DNA of 64,000 bases. Source: Saccharum officinarum. Lineage: Eukaryota > Streptophyta > Magnoliopsida > Poales > Poaceae. The notes under the pieces were generated by a model, which saw nothing but the letters and a program-made list of their open reading frames with translations, had not been told where the DNA came from and did no database searches. Below, in pieces: positions 34,190 through 43,862 of the stretch; the first letter of the stretch is position 1; each line of letters begins with the position of its first letter. The DNA lies in NCBI GenBank assembly GCA_020631735.1, contig CM036188.1, forward strand, positions 9,714,214 through 9,778,213, given 5' to 3'. The translations under genes were made by a program, and so were the position numbers.

Positions 34190-34636
34190 GTGAGCCGCGC
34201 CGCCAGAGTGTGGCGGAGGGAGGAGGAGACGCGCCGGGGGGGGGGGGGGAGCGGGAAGGAGGGAGGATGAGCCACGCCGGGGGGGAGGAGGAGGGAGGAG
34301 GAGCTGCGCCGCTGCCAGGCCGCGAAACCTTCTGCGAGCCGCGACTTCTCGTCAGGAACGGGTCGAGCGAATGGGTGAGGAAGGAGAAAGGGACTGAGGG
34401 GTATCATTGTCTTTTCATGTAGGTGTCTTTTCTTTTTCTTTTTTTTACTATTTAATCCAAGTATTTTAGACGGTGTTACAAAGCAGGGGTAAACGGGAGC
34501 TTCGTCTGAAAAAAACGAGGGTAAAATTACAAAGTTAAAAAAAGAGGGGCAAAATCACAATTGGAGTACCGAACAAGAGCAATAACACAATTTTCCCTAA
34601 TAATAACAGTTATTGCATAATAACTCAGGCACGTTA

Positions 34637-34928
34637 AGCTGTCTCTAACAGGAAATTCATCGGGAGACTCAAATCCAAAATAGGTATACAACATAATATC
34701 TATAGCCTCCAATAAAATACCTATATGGAAGACTTATTTTAGATATCAGGAGAGGTATAACCTAAATCTGAGTATCCTTTCTCCTATAGACCCATTTACA
34801 GAAAGAGTTCTCCTTTGAATCTTATTGTTGGAGAAAACAAAAAAAATAAGTATGAAACCATTTACCTGTAGCGCTACCAAACATAAAATGAGTCTTATAT
34901 TTTAGGTAAGAGTGGTTGGAGACTGTCT
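34637..34928. mobile_element. Probable MITE with CTGTCTC(T/C)AAC ends
   Basis: The left 'gctgtctctaaca' and the right 'tggttggagactgtc' are inverted over about 15 bases with mismatches. The interior is AT-rich with no coding sequence. The target duplication is not clear. Confidence 0.45.
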
Positions 34929-35159
34929 TAGCACGCAAGTACTGTACCTTGTGTTGTCTGATGATTTGGCTCCGATGCATGGCGCGGAGACGAGGCATCG
35001 GCATCTTCCGGGCTGGCGACGACTCTCCGGGCTGGCGACGACTCGCCCAGAGTCAAGTCAATGATTAATTAGATAAATTAAATACGGCTGTACCATATGC
35101 ATGTTGTTGGTTGTATATTATGGTTGGCTGTTGCCATCACATCAATTATGCACCACATT

Positions 35160-35985
35160 AAGTTTGGTAAAAATCACTTGCCAAATGTTGTGTTTTGGCA
35201 AGTTGTAAAAATAGTATATCAAGTGAAAAAGAAGCTATCTCCAACGGTTCCCTATTTTTAGCTTGCCAAAACAAAAAAAAAACCGATGGCCCACCAGTTG
35301 AGGTCGTTGACCGGTACCTGCCGATTGTTTCTCTACCTCGCGCGACCCCGTTTCTCTCCTACGTACGCGACATTGACCGGTACCTGCAGATCAGTACCAA
35401 CATGAACTAGCACTAGCAGGCATGGATCAATACCAACATGAACTAGTAGGCATGGATCAGTAACAACTTGAATCAGAGGATGGATGTGTACCACGATATA
35501 CTAGCAGGCATGATGGATCAGTACACACATGAAGTACGTACCGGCAAACTTGAATCACAGGAAGAGGAAGATGAAGGACGAGGTACCTGATCTACACGAC
35601 CGACGACGGAGCAGGACGGGGCGACCTACGACCTCGCGACGACAGAGAAGGACGGGGCGACCTACGACCTCGCGAGGACGGAGCGCGACGCCGTGCGGAC
35701 TTGGCGCTCGATGAAGATGAGATCGGGATGATATAGGGTCGTGGGCGGCGCGGGAACAAGAGGAGGAATTTTCCTCGGAAGCGCGGGAAGTGTAGCGCCG
35801 GCCGCACCCGATGGATCGCAAGTCGTATACGCGCGCGGAAAGATGCGCGCGCGGATGAAGGATTTGGCAAGCTGCGAAATTTGGCAAGTGACTTTGGCAA
35901 ACTGTTGGAGATTGATTTTGTCTTGTTTTGCCAAATTTTAAAGGATGGCAAGTCATTTACCAAACTGTTGGAGATGTTCATATAT
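35160..35985. mobile_element. TIR element with GC-rich cargo, possible second gene-fragment carrier
   Basis: The left arm 'agtttggtaaaaatcacttg' then 'ccaaatg' pairs with the right arm, complement 'agtttggtaaatgacttgcc', and a second inner pair 'ctatctccaacggtt' / 'aaactgttggagattg' is nested inside. The AT-rich arms enclose a GC-rich core (35560-35870) of different composition. Tandem units sit in the core (35606-35695, 'gacggggcgacctacgacct' twice) and in the left part ('ggcatggatca'). No target duplication was fixed and no protein family is recognised. Confidence 0.5.
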
Positions 35986-36330
35986 ACTCGCACACACGCT
36001 TGGTCCTCTGAACAACGAAAAATATCCCCGATGCAAACAGTTCATCCTAGATCAGTGAGATTGAAACACGGACAGGTGCCCTCCACGATAAGAGGAGCAA
36101 CCACCGCGCCGTGAGCGAGCGCGTTCGCCTCACATATCACATCAGAGTTTAAGGATGTTGGTCATGGTGGTTCATACGTGCCTGCAGATATTGCAGATAT
36201 CCATGTATACTGACAGCGCATGTGTGGAAGAATATAATGAAACATGAACGTCACACTCATTGTAATTAAACGGCGCAAGCATATCCATCTCAGGCTGTCG
36301 TCCTACCTCATAATATAGTTGTTGTGGGAT
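35986..36330. other. Unassigned spacer
   Basis: No gene or repeat is recognised. It ends at the target site of the Tat element. Confidence 0.4.
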
Positions 36331-36335
36331 GGCTC

Positions 36336-37067
36336 TGTTGGCACGCGAAATTGATCCACGCAACAACACGATAACTATCGTGCTTTCGCGACGACGAGCG
36401 ATTGCTTTCCGAGCAAAGCAACAAAGGATCCTCGCTTTCGTGGAGGGAAGCCGACCGTTTTTCAGCGCAAAACGGCAAAGATCCAATCCCTAGGGAAGCT
36501 AGGGCTCGGCAAGAACTAGTACGAGAAAAAGTAGAACGCAATAAAAAAAAGTAGATGTATTTTGTGTTTGTCGATTGATCAGAGAGAAGGCAATCGGCCA
36601 CACCCCATATATATGTATATACGGGTCCACCTGGCCTTCGGCAGATATACAGAACATGAGTTGGATACATGTACGTGCACTTCTTTTGTATAGAAATAAA
36701 ATAGAATATCCCTACTAATCCTCTGGTTTGTTGGACTTGCAAAATACTCCTGCCGTCCAGGCAATCCGAGTAGGATTTTACCCTCCAGCCGAACAATTAG
36801 CTGGTGCAAAATCTTTCCTGATCTCCTAATCCGCCTGGAGCTTGAATAATTGTTAACTGGACCAAATAATTAGTAAATGCAGAATCCTTTTATTCCACGC
36901 CACTAAAATCTTCCCTGGCTTGCTTCCTCCATACGTGAACTCCAGCATGCATGGAACGCACTTGGACCTGTTACAACTTTTAAGCAATGTGTCAACTAAT
37001 TTTGATTAAATACTAATAACATATAATTTGGCTGATTACGACACTTAGCCAAATTACACCATCAACA
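36336..37067 (-). repeat. 3' LTR of the Tat element
   Basis: This 732-bp LTR starts TGTTGGCACG and ends CATCAACA as written on the plus strand. It contains 'ccatatatatgtatatacgg' near 36605, whose complement offers a TATA-like string for minus-strand transcription. Confidence 0.95.
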
Positions 37068-37068
37068 C

Positions 37069-37083
37069 ATGCCCCCCTGTTTT
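37069..37083 (-). promoter_or_regulatory. Polypurine tract of the Tat element
   Basis: The minus strand reads 'acaggggggcatgtg' directly before the 3' LTR start. The G-run is the expected priming site for second-strand DNA. Confidence 0.7.
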
Positions 37084-37166
37084 CGGTACAATTGCATTTT
37101 ACCGAAAATAAAAGCAATCAACATTTTACCTCTGGACTATGTCAATGGCTTCACCGGCCACACCAT

Positions 37167-37285
37167 AGCTTAGGACGATGTCTCCAAAATACATTGGCCA
37201 AGTATTTTCTTAGGGCGATATTCAAAGAATACATCGGCCAAATATTATCCTTAGGGCGATGTTTATACAGGTTTATCGGCCGTAC
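37167..37285. repeat. Three tandem ~40-bp units between pol remnant and 3' LTR
   Basis: Units share 'cttag-gcgat-t' and 'tacatcggcca' (about 37170-37205, 37209-37250, 37252-37285). They lie in the place where integrase should be. Confidence 0.7.
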
Positions 37286-38726
37286 CACTACCAAGCCTCC
37301 TGCCACACACTAGGATAGTACTTCTTAAGATATTTTCCATTGAGCGCTTTAGGCAACTTCTCTCCCTACTCTCTGTGTCCATAAGACGGCGACTCACATA
37401 AGCAATGATATATTCCTTCCCGCCGTCTTCTTGTGCCAAAACCGCGCCAATCACCTTTTCTTGTGCAGCAATATATAATCTGAACGGCACACCAGACTTT
37501 GGTGCCCGAAGCACAGGAGGACTCGATAGATATCTCTTTATATTATTATAAGCATCACGTTGCTCTGCCCCCCATGTGAATTCGGCTTCATGCTTTAGCC
37601 GAAGTAAAGGGATAAACGATTCAATTTTTCCTGCAAGGTTAGATATGAACCGTCTCAAGTAATTAATTTTTCCTAACAACTTTTGCACATCCCTTTTACA
37701 TATGGGCTCCTCCAATTTTCTGATTGACTCTACACTCTTAGGATCAATCTCTATGCCATTCTCATGAATTATAAAACCTAAGAATCTACCAGCCGACACA
37801 CCAAAAGCACATTTGAGTGGATTCATCTTTAACCCATACCGGCGCATTCTCTCAAAGGCTAATCGCAAATCGGCTAAATGATGATCAAACCCATCCGATT
37901 TAACGACAACATCATCAATATATATTTCCAATATAATGCCCAACAAATCATGAAAAATTAAATTCATAGCACGCTGATATGTAGCGCCGGCATTTTTCAA
38001 CCCAAATGTCATAACGACCCACTCAAATAAACCAATAAAGTCGGGGCAACGAAAAGCGGTCTTAGACATGTCTTCTTCGGCCATAAAGATCTGGTTATAA
38101 CTGGCATTACCATCTAAGAAACTAATCACTTTATAACCGGAAGCATCATTAATTAACATGTCAGCTATAGGCATAGGGTATTCATCTTTAGGAGTAGCCT
38201 TATTCAAGTCTCTAAAATCAATGCATACTCTAATCTTTCCTGTGTTTTTCTTTTCTACGGGTACAATATTAGAAACCCACTCAGCATACCTACATGGCCG
38301 AATAAACCTAGCTTTCAACAACCGATCAGTTTCTTCTTTGATGCGGTCATACAAATTAGAATTAAAACGCCTAGAGGGTTGCTTATACGGCCGAAAACCA
38401 GATTTAATAGGTAGCCTATGCTCAACTAAATCTCTACTTAAACCAGGCATCTCAGAATAGTTCCAAGCAAAGCAGTCAACAAATTCTCTAAGTAATGCAC
38501 ATACCTTGCTTTTCTGATCGGCCTCCAAATTTGCATTGATGAAAGTAGGCCTGGGAACACTTCCGTCACCAATATCAATTTCCTGAAGCGGATCAGCCGA
38601 TGAGAACCCCTGTCCAAGCTTATCCATGTCACCAAAATCTTCAACAGTTTCATGCATATCATTCTTACCAGAACGATATTCCTCAGTACGCCTCTGCAAC
38701 CACTTTATACTATCTTCTTTATTCAT
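37263..38726 (-). CDS. Tat element reverse transcriptase and partial RNase H (487 aa)
   Basis: The ORF follows the gag-protease frame after TGA and ACA, in the same frame. The RT core runs from about residue 120 to 330: PCRYAEWVSNIVPVEKKN, the DxxS-region variant ISFLDGNASYNQI, and catalytic YIDDVVVKS near residue 268. The connection domain follows, and RNase H begins near 410 (LYIAAQEKVIGAVLAQEDGG). It stops making family sense after YVSRRLMDTESRE (about 455); the last 30 residues look like read-through into unrelated sequence. First RNase H Asp appears changed (IAAQ where family members have a D). The ATG at 38726 may not be a real start: pol is probably reached by stop read-through, or the TGA is a mutation. 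No other stop occurs across RT. Confidence 0.88.
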   Translation of the reverse strand: MNKEDSIKWLQRRTEEYRSGKNDMHETVEDFGDMDKLGQGFSSADPLQEIDIGDGSVPRPTFINANLEADQKSKVCALLREFVDCFAWNYSEMPGLSRDLVEHRLPIKSGFRPYKQPSRRFNSNLYDRIKEETDRLLKARFIRPCRYAEWVSNIVPVEKKNTGKIRVCIDFRDLNKATPKDEYPMPIADMLINDASGYKVISFLDGNASYNQIFMAEEDMSKTAFRCPDFIGLFEWVVMTFGLKNAGATYQRAMNLIFHDLLGIILEIYIDDVVVKSDGFDHHLADLRLAFERMRRYGLKMNPLKCAFGVSAGRFLGFIIHENGIEIDPKSVESIRKLEEPICKRDVQKLLGKINYLRRFISNLAGKIESFIPLLRLKHEAEFTWGAEQRDAYNNIKRYLSSPPVLRAPKSGVPFRLYIAAQEKVIGAVLAQEDGGKEYIIAYVSRRLMDTESRERSCLKRSMENILRSTILVCGRRLGSGTADKPV

Positions 38727-38729
38727 TGT

Positions 38730-41700
38730 TCACAGAGACAAATTATTAAGCCAAGCTACACAAGTCGGCTGTACCTTTATAGGAACAAAACCATCCCTAC
38801 CAATAGCAACGTAATCATAATCTGACAAGTCCCTTCCTGTCAAGCACTGCATCTCACCATGCTGCCAATCAATAGGAGCATCAGTTAAAGCAATGCAGGC
38901 TGAATTATCTGCTTCAATTACCTCCACATCATCTTCAACCCACTGAATCACACACTGATGTAGAGTGGAAGGGATGCAACAGTTTGCATGTATCCAATCG
39001 CGTCCCAAAAGAATGTTATATCGGCCTTTTATGTCAACAACAAAAAACGCAGTCGGCACTGTTTTGCTTCCGACTGTGAGCTCCATAACAATAACACCTT
39101 TGGCTTCAGACAACTCTCCTGAGAATCCACTAAGCCCCATATTGGTCTTCATCAACTCGCTCTCTTTTCGGCCCAATTTAGTAAAAACCGAAAAAGGCAT
39201 AACATTGACCCCAGCACCGCCATCAACAAGCATGCCACCAATAGGCTTCCCAGCAATATGTCCCTTGATATACAAAGGCTTCAAGTGCTTCTCAGGCTTT
39301 TCTGGCTTCTCAAATATAGCGCTTTTGGGACCAAGGACAAGTTCTGCAATTTCAACTTCAGGTGCACGAAATTCAGCAGGCAAGGCAAACACCATATTGA
39401 CATCCATTGCAGCGGGCGTGTCATGTTCGATCTCTGAGTTTTCATCAATAAACATATTATCGTCCTCAGATTTCTCCTCCTCCATCGTGATGCGCTTTTC
39501 CTTCCAAGTCATCTTGACTGGAGCCATTGGCCTGGCTTTATTAAACCATTCATCACGCTGCTTCTCAGCTTGCTCTTCTCTAATTTCTAGTGCTCGCAGC
39601 CGCTGCACTCTTCTTTTTTGTGTATGAGTGAGTCCCCTCGGGCACCACTGAGGCTTCGGTTTAGTTCCCGGCTCAACCGATCTGATCTTGGTGCCCCCCG
39701 AACTCCTAGCTTTGTGCTGCAACGCTACTACTCTTGGCCTAAACACAGGGCTTCTGGAATAAAAATTGTTCTGCTGCACAGACATTTGAGTGTTCAATCT
39801 TCCATTCGCTTGAGGCATGCCCCTTGCAACTCCATTACTGCTATTTGCTAAACTACAATGCTGAGCCACGCCCTTAGAAATTCTTTTGCTGCTAGGTGAT
39901 ATGCCCAGTTTAATAGATGCTTTAGCTGAATCAACATGTAGCCCAATACTAGTAGGCACGATAGCTTTCTCTGAATGACTCTGCTGTCCAAGCTCTACAA
40001 TAACGTCCTTTTGAGGAAAACCACCACGCTGTTGTCGTCGTGCTTCAGAATCCCCAGAACCTGACACCTCCTTCTGATCTGAACGAGAGCACAACCCAAT
40101 AACTATTTTTCCCTGATGTGCACATGCATCCACTTCAGATTTATCAATCACCATAGTGCCTATTTGCAGACCATGAACAGCATTAGAACCGTTTGGACCA
40201 GTTGTCTGATGACGAGTCCCAGCTATGTCACGTAAATCTGAATTATTCGTGCGACCTCCAGGCTTGGCCGGCACCCACATGGATTTGCGTACACCAACAA
40301 AATTCTTGTTGTCTGCATTGTACCTCGGCGAACTGCTCTGTGCAGATCCTCTCCCTTTGGATGATCCAGCTTCGGTCTCCCTGTGTAGATTAACAATTCC
40401 AAAAGCTGAATTCTTGCGGCCACGATGCACCACAATGGCATCATTTGCCCTAACCTCCTGATTGAACCGAGGTCTTTTGCCATAGACATGCTGTCCAAAC
40501 ACAGATCCTGGTGCTGCCCATCCAGGTTGATAAAAACATTCTGGCCCAGTAGGATGTGGTACCCAAGGATTAAAACTATAAGGAGGAATTTGTGGATACA
40601 TTGGAGGTGCACAGCCCCAGAACGCTGACCCCATTGGAAACTGTGGTTGATGAGCATATGAATTTCCTTGTCTATAAAATTGACCACCAAAACCATGTCC
40701 AGAAGGAGATCTAGGACGCTTAGAACCTCCTAGCCGATTAAACACACTGCTGGCCTTCTGTGATGCATATTTGTCCAACAGGTGTTTAACTGTCGGCCTT
40801 GACTTTGAAACATTTTTCTTGCCTTCATTGACTTTCCACACTCCTTCTTCTGGATTTTTTGGCTGGATCATCCTTGGAGCAGCCCTGTCATCAACAATAA
40901 CATTTTTTCCTTTCAAGGATTCGGCCTGATCTGACCGAATGAGCACCTTCTTGTTCTCAAAGTCAATCATATTGATAGGAAATGGGTCACTATCGAGCTT
41001 CATCTTAGTACCCTCTGTAAATGTCAATCGTCCGTCATTAATGGCCAATTGCACCTGTCGACGAAACACGTTACAATCATTAGTAGCATGAGAAAATGAA
41101 TTGTGCCATTTACAATATGCTCTTTTAGCCAATTCTTCTAGAGACGGAATTACATGACCTCCCTTTAGTCTAATCAGATTTGCTTGCAACAAGATATCAA
41201 AAATTTTATCACACCGGCTAACATCAAAGGTATACTTAATTTCTTCTCTTCTAGCAGGTGTAGGTTTCAAAGCAGCACATACAAAAGGTTTTGACTTAGG
41301 CGCTTGTACCCATTCGGCTATGCATACATCAACGTCATCATCACTAGCCGAATCGCTGTCACAGCCTACAACATTAACTGTAGGCTTTTCCTTGTCTTTG
41401 CTTTTATTATCCCTAAACCGGCCATATTGTTGAACATCTTTAGCACGGTTTTCCTGCGCCAAAGCCTTTTGTAAAACCTGATTAATATCTGAAAATTCTT
41501 GCCCTTCTAATCTATCCTTGATATGAGCAAGTAAACCCGAAAAAGCAATATCGGCTAAATCCTTTTCGGCAATGATCAAGCTAAAGCACCGGTTTTTTAC
41601 ATCTCTAAACCGTCGAATATATTCAGAAACCGATTCATTGTACTTTTGTTTGACCAATATCAAATCAGTAAGCCTAAGTTCAGTTTCACCACTGTAAAAA

Positions 41701-42878
41701 TATTCATAAAACTTTTGTTCCAATTGTGCCCAAGTTACAATGGATTTAGGAGCAAGTGATGAAAACCAAGTAAATGCAGTACCAGATAATGATAAAGGAA
41801 ATAATTTTAATTTATAAACATCTTGTGTACCAACTTCACTTATTTGTGCTAAAAATTGTCCTATATGCTCAAAAGTAGACCTACCATCTTCCCCCATAAA
41901 TTTAACTAAATCTGGAATTTTAAAACCACGTGGGTATGGTGTCCAATCAACATATTCAAGATAGGGTTTTTGATAAGCACGAGCTCTACCTTTGGGTTCT
42001 AAACCAAGTTCTCTAAGCACATTAGCAATTTGGTCTTTAAAATTTTGAGATAGGTCCGAAGAACTAGCTTGCGGCATAGATACAACATGGTTGTGTGACT
42101 GTAACTCTGGCAAAACAGGTTGAGCATGCGGCACATGTTGCGGAGATACATTAGTATACACATTTGATACCGGCCCATAAGGAACCCCGGTACCCATAGA
42201 CGGCAAAGATGGAGCAGTATGTGACGCCGTATGATAATAAGGCTGTTGCAAATTAAAATTCACAACTCGGTTGCCTGCAGTCGATGATTGCGGAACCGAA
42301 GTTATAACGGCAGAATGAGAAGCACTAGACGCAAAATTAGGTGCAAAATGCACAGGCTGCGTAGAACTAACCGGTGCATTAACTGGAGAAGTAGCATTCG
42401 GCAACTCTGCCGAATTAGTATTTTCAAAAAGCACAGGCTGTTTTTCAAGATGTTGATCCCTAGCTTCTAACACCGCTGAACGAACTTGTCGAGGTAAACT
42501 ATTTGTGATATCTTGATTAAATTGTAACCTAAACTCATCAAATTTACTAAACAAAGAATCATTCATTGTGCGTGTCATATTTTCCATCTGTGTGCCATAT
42601 TTACTAGCTACCGATGCATCAATTAGATGAGCACTTTCTTCATTTAGTTTACTTACCTCGGTGCTAGGTGAAGCAGAAGTGACTGGTGCAGCTACCTTGT
42701 TAACGACGCCGTTCCTTGTCTTCTGGAAGCCTGCTAATTTCCTCTGAAGACTCGCCAGCCTCTCTTCCTCTAACTCCCGTTCAATCTCCTTCCGTCCCTC
42801 TTCAGATAGATCATCGAGCGTGACGGCGATGACATTGTCGGTGTCGATCTGACTACCATCCTTGGGGCTATTCTCCAT
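38730..42878 (-). CDS. Tat element Gag-protease polyprotein (1382 aa)
   Basis: This single open frame starts at MENSPKDGSQ, 27 bases after the primer binding site; an in-frame ATG further upstream (42950) lies in the LTR and is unlikely to be used. Residues 30-60 form an acidic/charged coiled coil. The Retrotrans_gag domain spans about 340-510 (FTWFSSLAPKSIVTWAQLEQ, SVSEYIRRFRDVKNRC). A cysteine/histidine motif CKWHNSFSHATNDC lies near 590. A long low-complexity S/G/P/Q-rich stretch covers about 690-1120. An aspartic protease sits near 1200-1340, with the active-site variant MLVDGGAGVNVMP (D-G-G for the usual D-T/S-G) and later NILLGRDWIHA. Gag-protease fusions of this sort are typical of Tat-type elements. 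An uninterrupted 4.1-kb frame indicates recent activity or recent insertion. Confidence 0.9.
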   Translation of the reverse strand: MENSPKDGSQIDTDNVIAVTLDDLSEEGRKEIERELEEERLASLQRKLAGFQKTRNGVVNKVAAPVTSASPSTEVSKLNEESAHLIDASVASKYGTQMENMTRTMNDSLFSKFDEFRLQFNQDITNSLPRQVRSAVLEARDQHLEKQPVLFENTNSAELPNATSPVNAPVSSTQPVHFAPNFASSASHSAVITSVPQSSTAGNRVVNFNLQQPYYHTASHTAPSLPSMGTGVPYGPVSNVYTNVSPQHVPHAQPVLPELQSHNHVVSMPQASSSDLSQNFKDQIANVLRELGLEPKGRARAYQKPYLEYVDWTPYPRGFKIPDLVKFMGEDGRSTFEHIGQFLAQISEVGTQDVYKLKLFPLSLSGTAFTWFSSLAPKSIVTWAQLEQKFYEYFYSGETELRLTDLILVKQKYNESVSEYIRRFRDVKNRCFSLIIAEKDLADIAFSGLLAHIKDRLEGQEFSDINQVLQKALAQENRAKDVQQYGRFRDNKSKDKEKPTVNVVGCDSDSASDDDVDVCIAEWVQAPKSKPFVCAALKPTPARREEIKYTFDVSRCDKIFDILLQANLIRLKGGHVIPSLEELAKRAYCKWHNSFSHATNDCNVFRRQVQLAINDGRLTFTEGTKMKLDSDPFPINMIDFENKKVLIRSDQAESLKGKNVIVDDRAAPRMIQPKNPEEGVWKVNEGKKNVSKSRPTVKHLLDKYASQKASSVFNRLGGSKRPRSPSGHGFGGQFYRQGNSYAHQPQFPMGSAFWGCAPPMYPQIPPYSFNPWVPHPTGPECFYQPGWAAPGSVFGQHVYGKRPRFNQEVRANDAIVVHRGRKNSAFGIVNLHRETEAGSSKGRGSAQSSSPRYNADNKNFVGVRKSMWVPAKPGGRTNNSDLRDIAGTRHQTTGPNGSNAVHGLQIGTMVIDKSEVDACAHQGKIVIGLCSRSDQKEVSGSGDSEARRQQRGGFPQKDVIVELGQQSHSEKAIVPTSIGLHVDSAKASIKLGISPSSKRISKGVAQHCSLANSSNGVARGMPQANGRLNTQMSVQQNNFYSRSPVFRPRVVALQHKARSSGGTKIRSVEPGTKPKPQWCPRGLTHTQKRRVQRLRALEIREEQAEKQRDEWFNKARPMAPVKMTWKEKRITMEEEKSEDDNMFIDENSEIEHDTPAAMDVNMVFALPAEFRAPEVEIAELVLGPKSAIFEKPEKPEKHLKPLYIKGHIAGKPIGGMLVDGGAGVNVMPFSVFTKLGRKESELMKTNMGLSGFSGELSEAKGVIVMELTVGSKTVPTAFFVVDIKGRYNILLGRDWIHANCCIPSTLHQCVIQWVEDDVEVIEADNSACIALTDAPIDWQHGEMQCLTGRDLSDYDYVAIGRDGFVPIKVQPTCVAWLNNLSL

Positions 42879-42904
42879 TGCTTGTTTCTTCTTATTCTTC
42901 TTCG

Positions 42905-42922
42905 TCCCCAGCGGAGTCGCCA
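42905..42922 (-). promoter_or_regulatory. Primer binding site of the Tat element
   Basis: On the minus strand TGGCGACTCCGCTGGGGA starts 4 bases after the LTR. This type begins TGGCGACTCC, complementary to a tRNA ending GGAGTCGCCA. A tRNA-Arg primer, as in Ogre/Tat elements, is my inference. Confidence 0.7.
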
Positions 42923-42926
42923 ATTG

Positions 42927-43653
42927 TGTTGGCACGCGAAATTGATCCACGCAACAACACGATAACTATCGTGCTTTCGCGACGACGAGCGATTGCTTTC
43001 CGAGCAAAGCAACAAAGGATCCTCGCTTTCGTGGAGGGAAGCCGACCGTTTTTCAGCGCAAAACGGCAAAGATCCAATCCCTAGGGAAGCTAGGGCTCTG
43101 CAAGAACTAGTACGAGAAAAAGTAGAACGCAATAAAAAAAAGTAGATGTATTTTGTGTTTGTCGATTGATCAGAGAGAAGGCAATCGGCCACACCCTATA
43201 TATATGTATATACGGGTCCACCTGGCCTTCGGCAGATATACAGAACATGAGTTGGATACATGTACGTGCACTTCTTTTGTATAGAAATAAAATAGAATAT
43301 CCCTACTAATCCTCTGGTTTGTTGGGCTTGCAAAATACTCCTGCCGTCCAGGCAATCCGAGTAGGATTTTACACTCCAGCCGAACAATTAGCTGGTGCAA
43401 TTCTTGATCTCCTAATCTGCCTGGAGCTTGAATAATTGTTAACTGGACCAAATAATTAGTAAATGCAGAATCCTTTTATTCCACGCCACTAAAATCTTCC
43501 CTGGCTTGCTTCCTCCATACGTGAACTCCAGCATGCATGGAACGCACTTGGACCTGTTACAACTTTTAAGCAATGTGTCAACTAATTTTGATTAAATACT
43601 AATAACATATAATTTGGCTGATTACGACACTTAGCCAAATTACACCATCAACA
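42927..43653 (-). repeat. 5' LTR of the Tat element
   Basis: This 727-bp LTR is nearly identical to 36336-37067. The main difference is 'gcaattcttgatctcc' here against 'gcaaaatctttcctgatctc' in the other LTR. Confidence 0.95.
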
Positions 43654-43704
43654 GGCTCATGAAGAACGCACCACCTCTTTTGTATTACTAGGCTAACTAA
43701 CTTA

Positions 43705-43843
43705 CTCCTCTCTATACCAAATTATAAGTCGTTCTATCTTTTCTAGCCATATATTTATCTAGACATAATGTATATCTAGATACATAATTAAAACTATATA
43801 TCTAGAAAAATAAAAACTGACCTATAATTTAGAATGGAGAGAG
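43705..43843. mobile_element. Stowaway-like (Tc1/Mariner) MITE
   Basis: This 139-bp element has TA on both sides (43703-43704 and 43844-43845). The ends 'ctcctctctataccaaatta' and, inverted, 'ctctctccattctaaattat' match the common grass Stowaway terminus CTCCCTCCGTTCCAAATTATAAG. The interior holds 'tatctagatacat'. Confidence 0.88.
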
Positions 43844-43862
43844 TAAGTACTATACTAGTTAA

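Larger units (their letters stand above)
32428..34597. mobile_element. Pack-MULE: Mutator-like element carrying a receptor ectodomain
   Basis: This 2170-bp element is bounded by exact 9-bp direct repeats TAATAATAA (32419-32427 and 34598-34606). Inverted ends of about 170-200 bp align: left 'attatgattttacctctatt' and 'tgcccctgctccatc', right (complement) 'attgtgattttgcccctctt' and 'tacccctgctttg'. A 9-bp target duplication with long inverted ends is diagnostic of Mutator-like elements. No transposase is present. The interior is a GC-rich S-domain receptor-kinase fragment on the minus strand. It sits in or next to the CACTA element. Confidence 0.88.
36336..43653 (-). mobile_element. Tat-clade Ty3/gypsy element, both ends intact, TSD GGCTC, integrase missing
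   Basis: LTRs at 36336-37067 and 42927-43653 are flanked by exact GGCTC at 36331-36335 and 43654-43658. On the minus strand: 5' LTR, primer binding site, one long gag-protease ORF, one in-frame TGA, RT with part of RNase H, a short tandem repeat, polypurine tract and 3' LTR. Only about 200 bases separate the RNase H remnant from the 3' LTR, so the rest of RNase H and all of integrase are gone. The two LTRs differ by eye at about six substitutions plus a five-base gap, which implies a recent insertion. The element could move only with integrase supplied by a relative. Confidence 0.95.

Noticed and set aside
33394..34422. Plus-strand open frame of 342 codons opposite the receptor ectodomain
   Set aside because: It is a GC-driven shadow of the minus-strand lectin domains, with E/G/R-rich low-complexity translation.
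37092..37313. Small plus-strand frame between the Tat 3' LTR and pol
   Set aside because: It covers the short tandem repeats and polypurine tract; there is no coding evidence.
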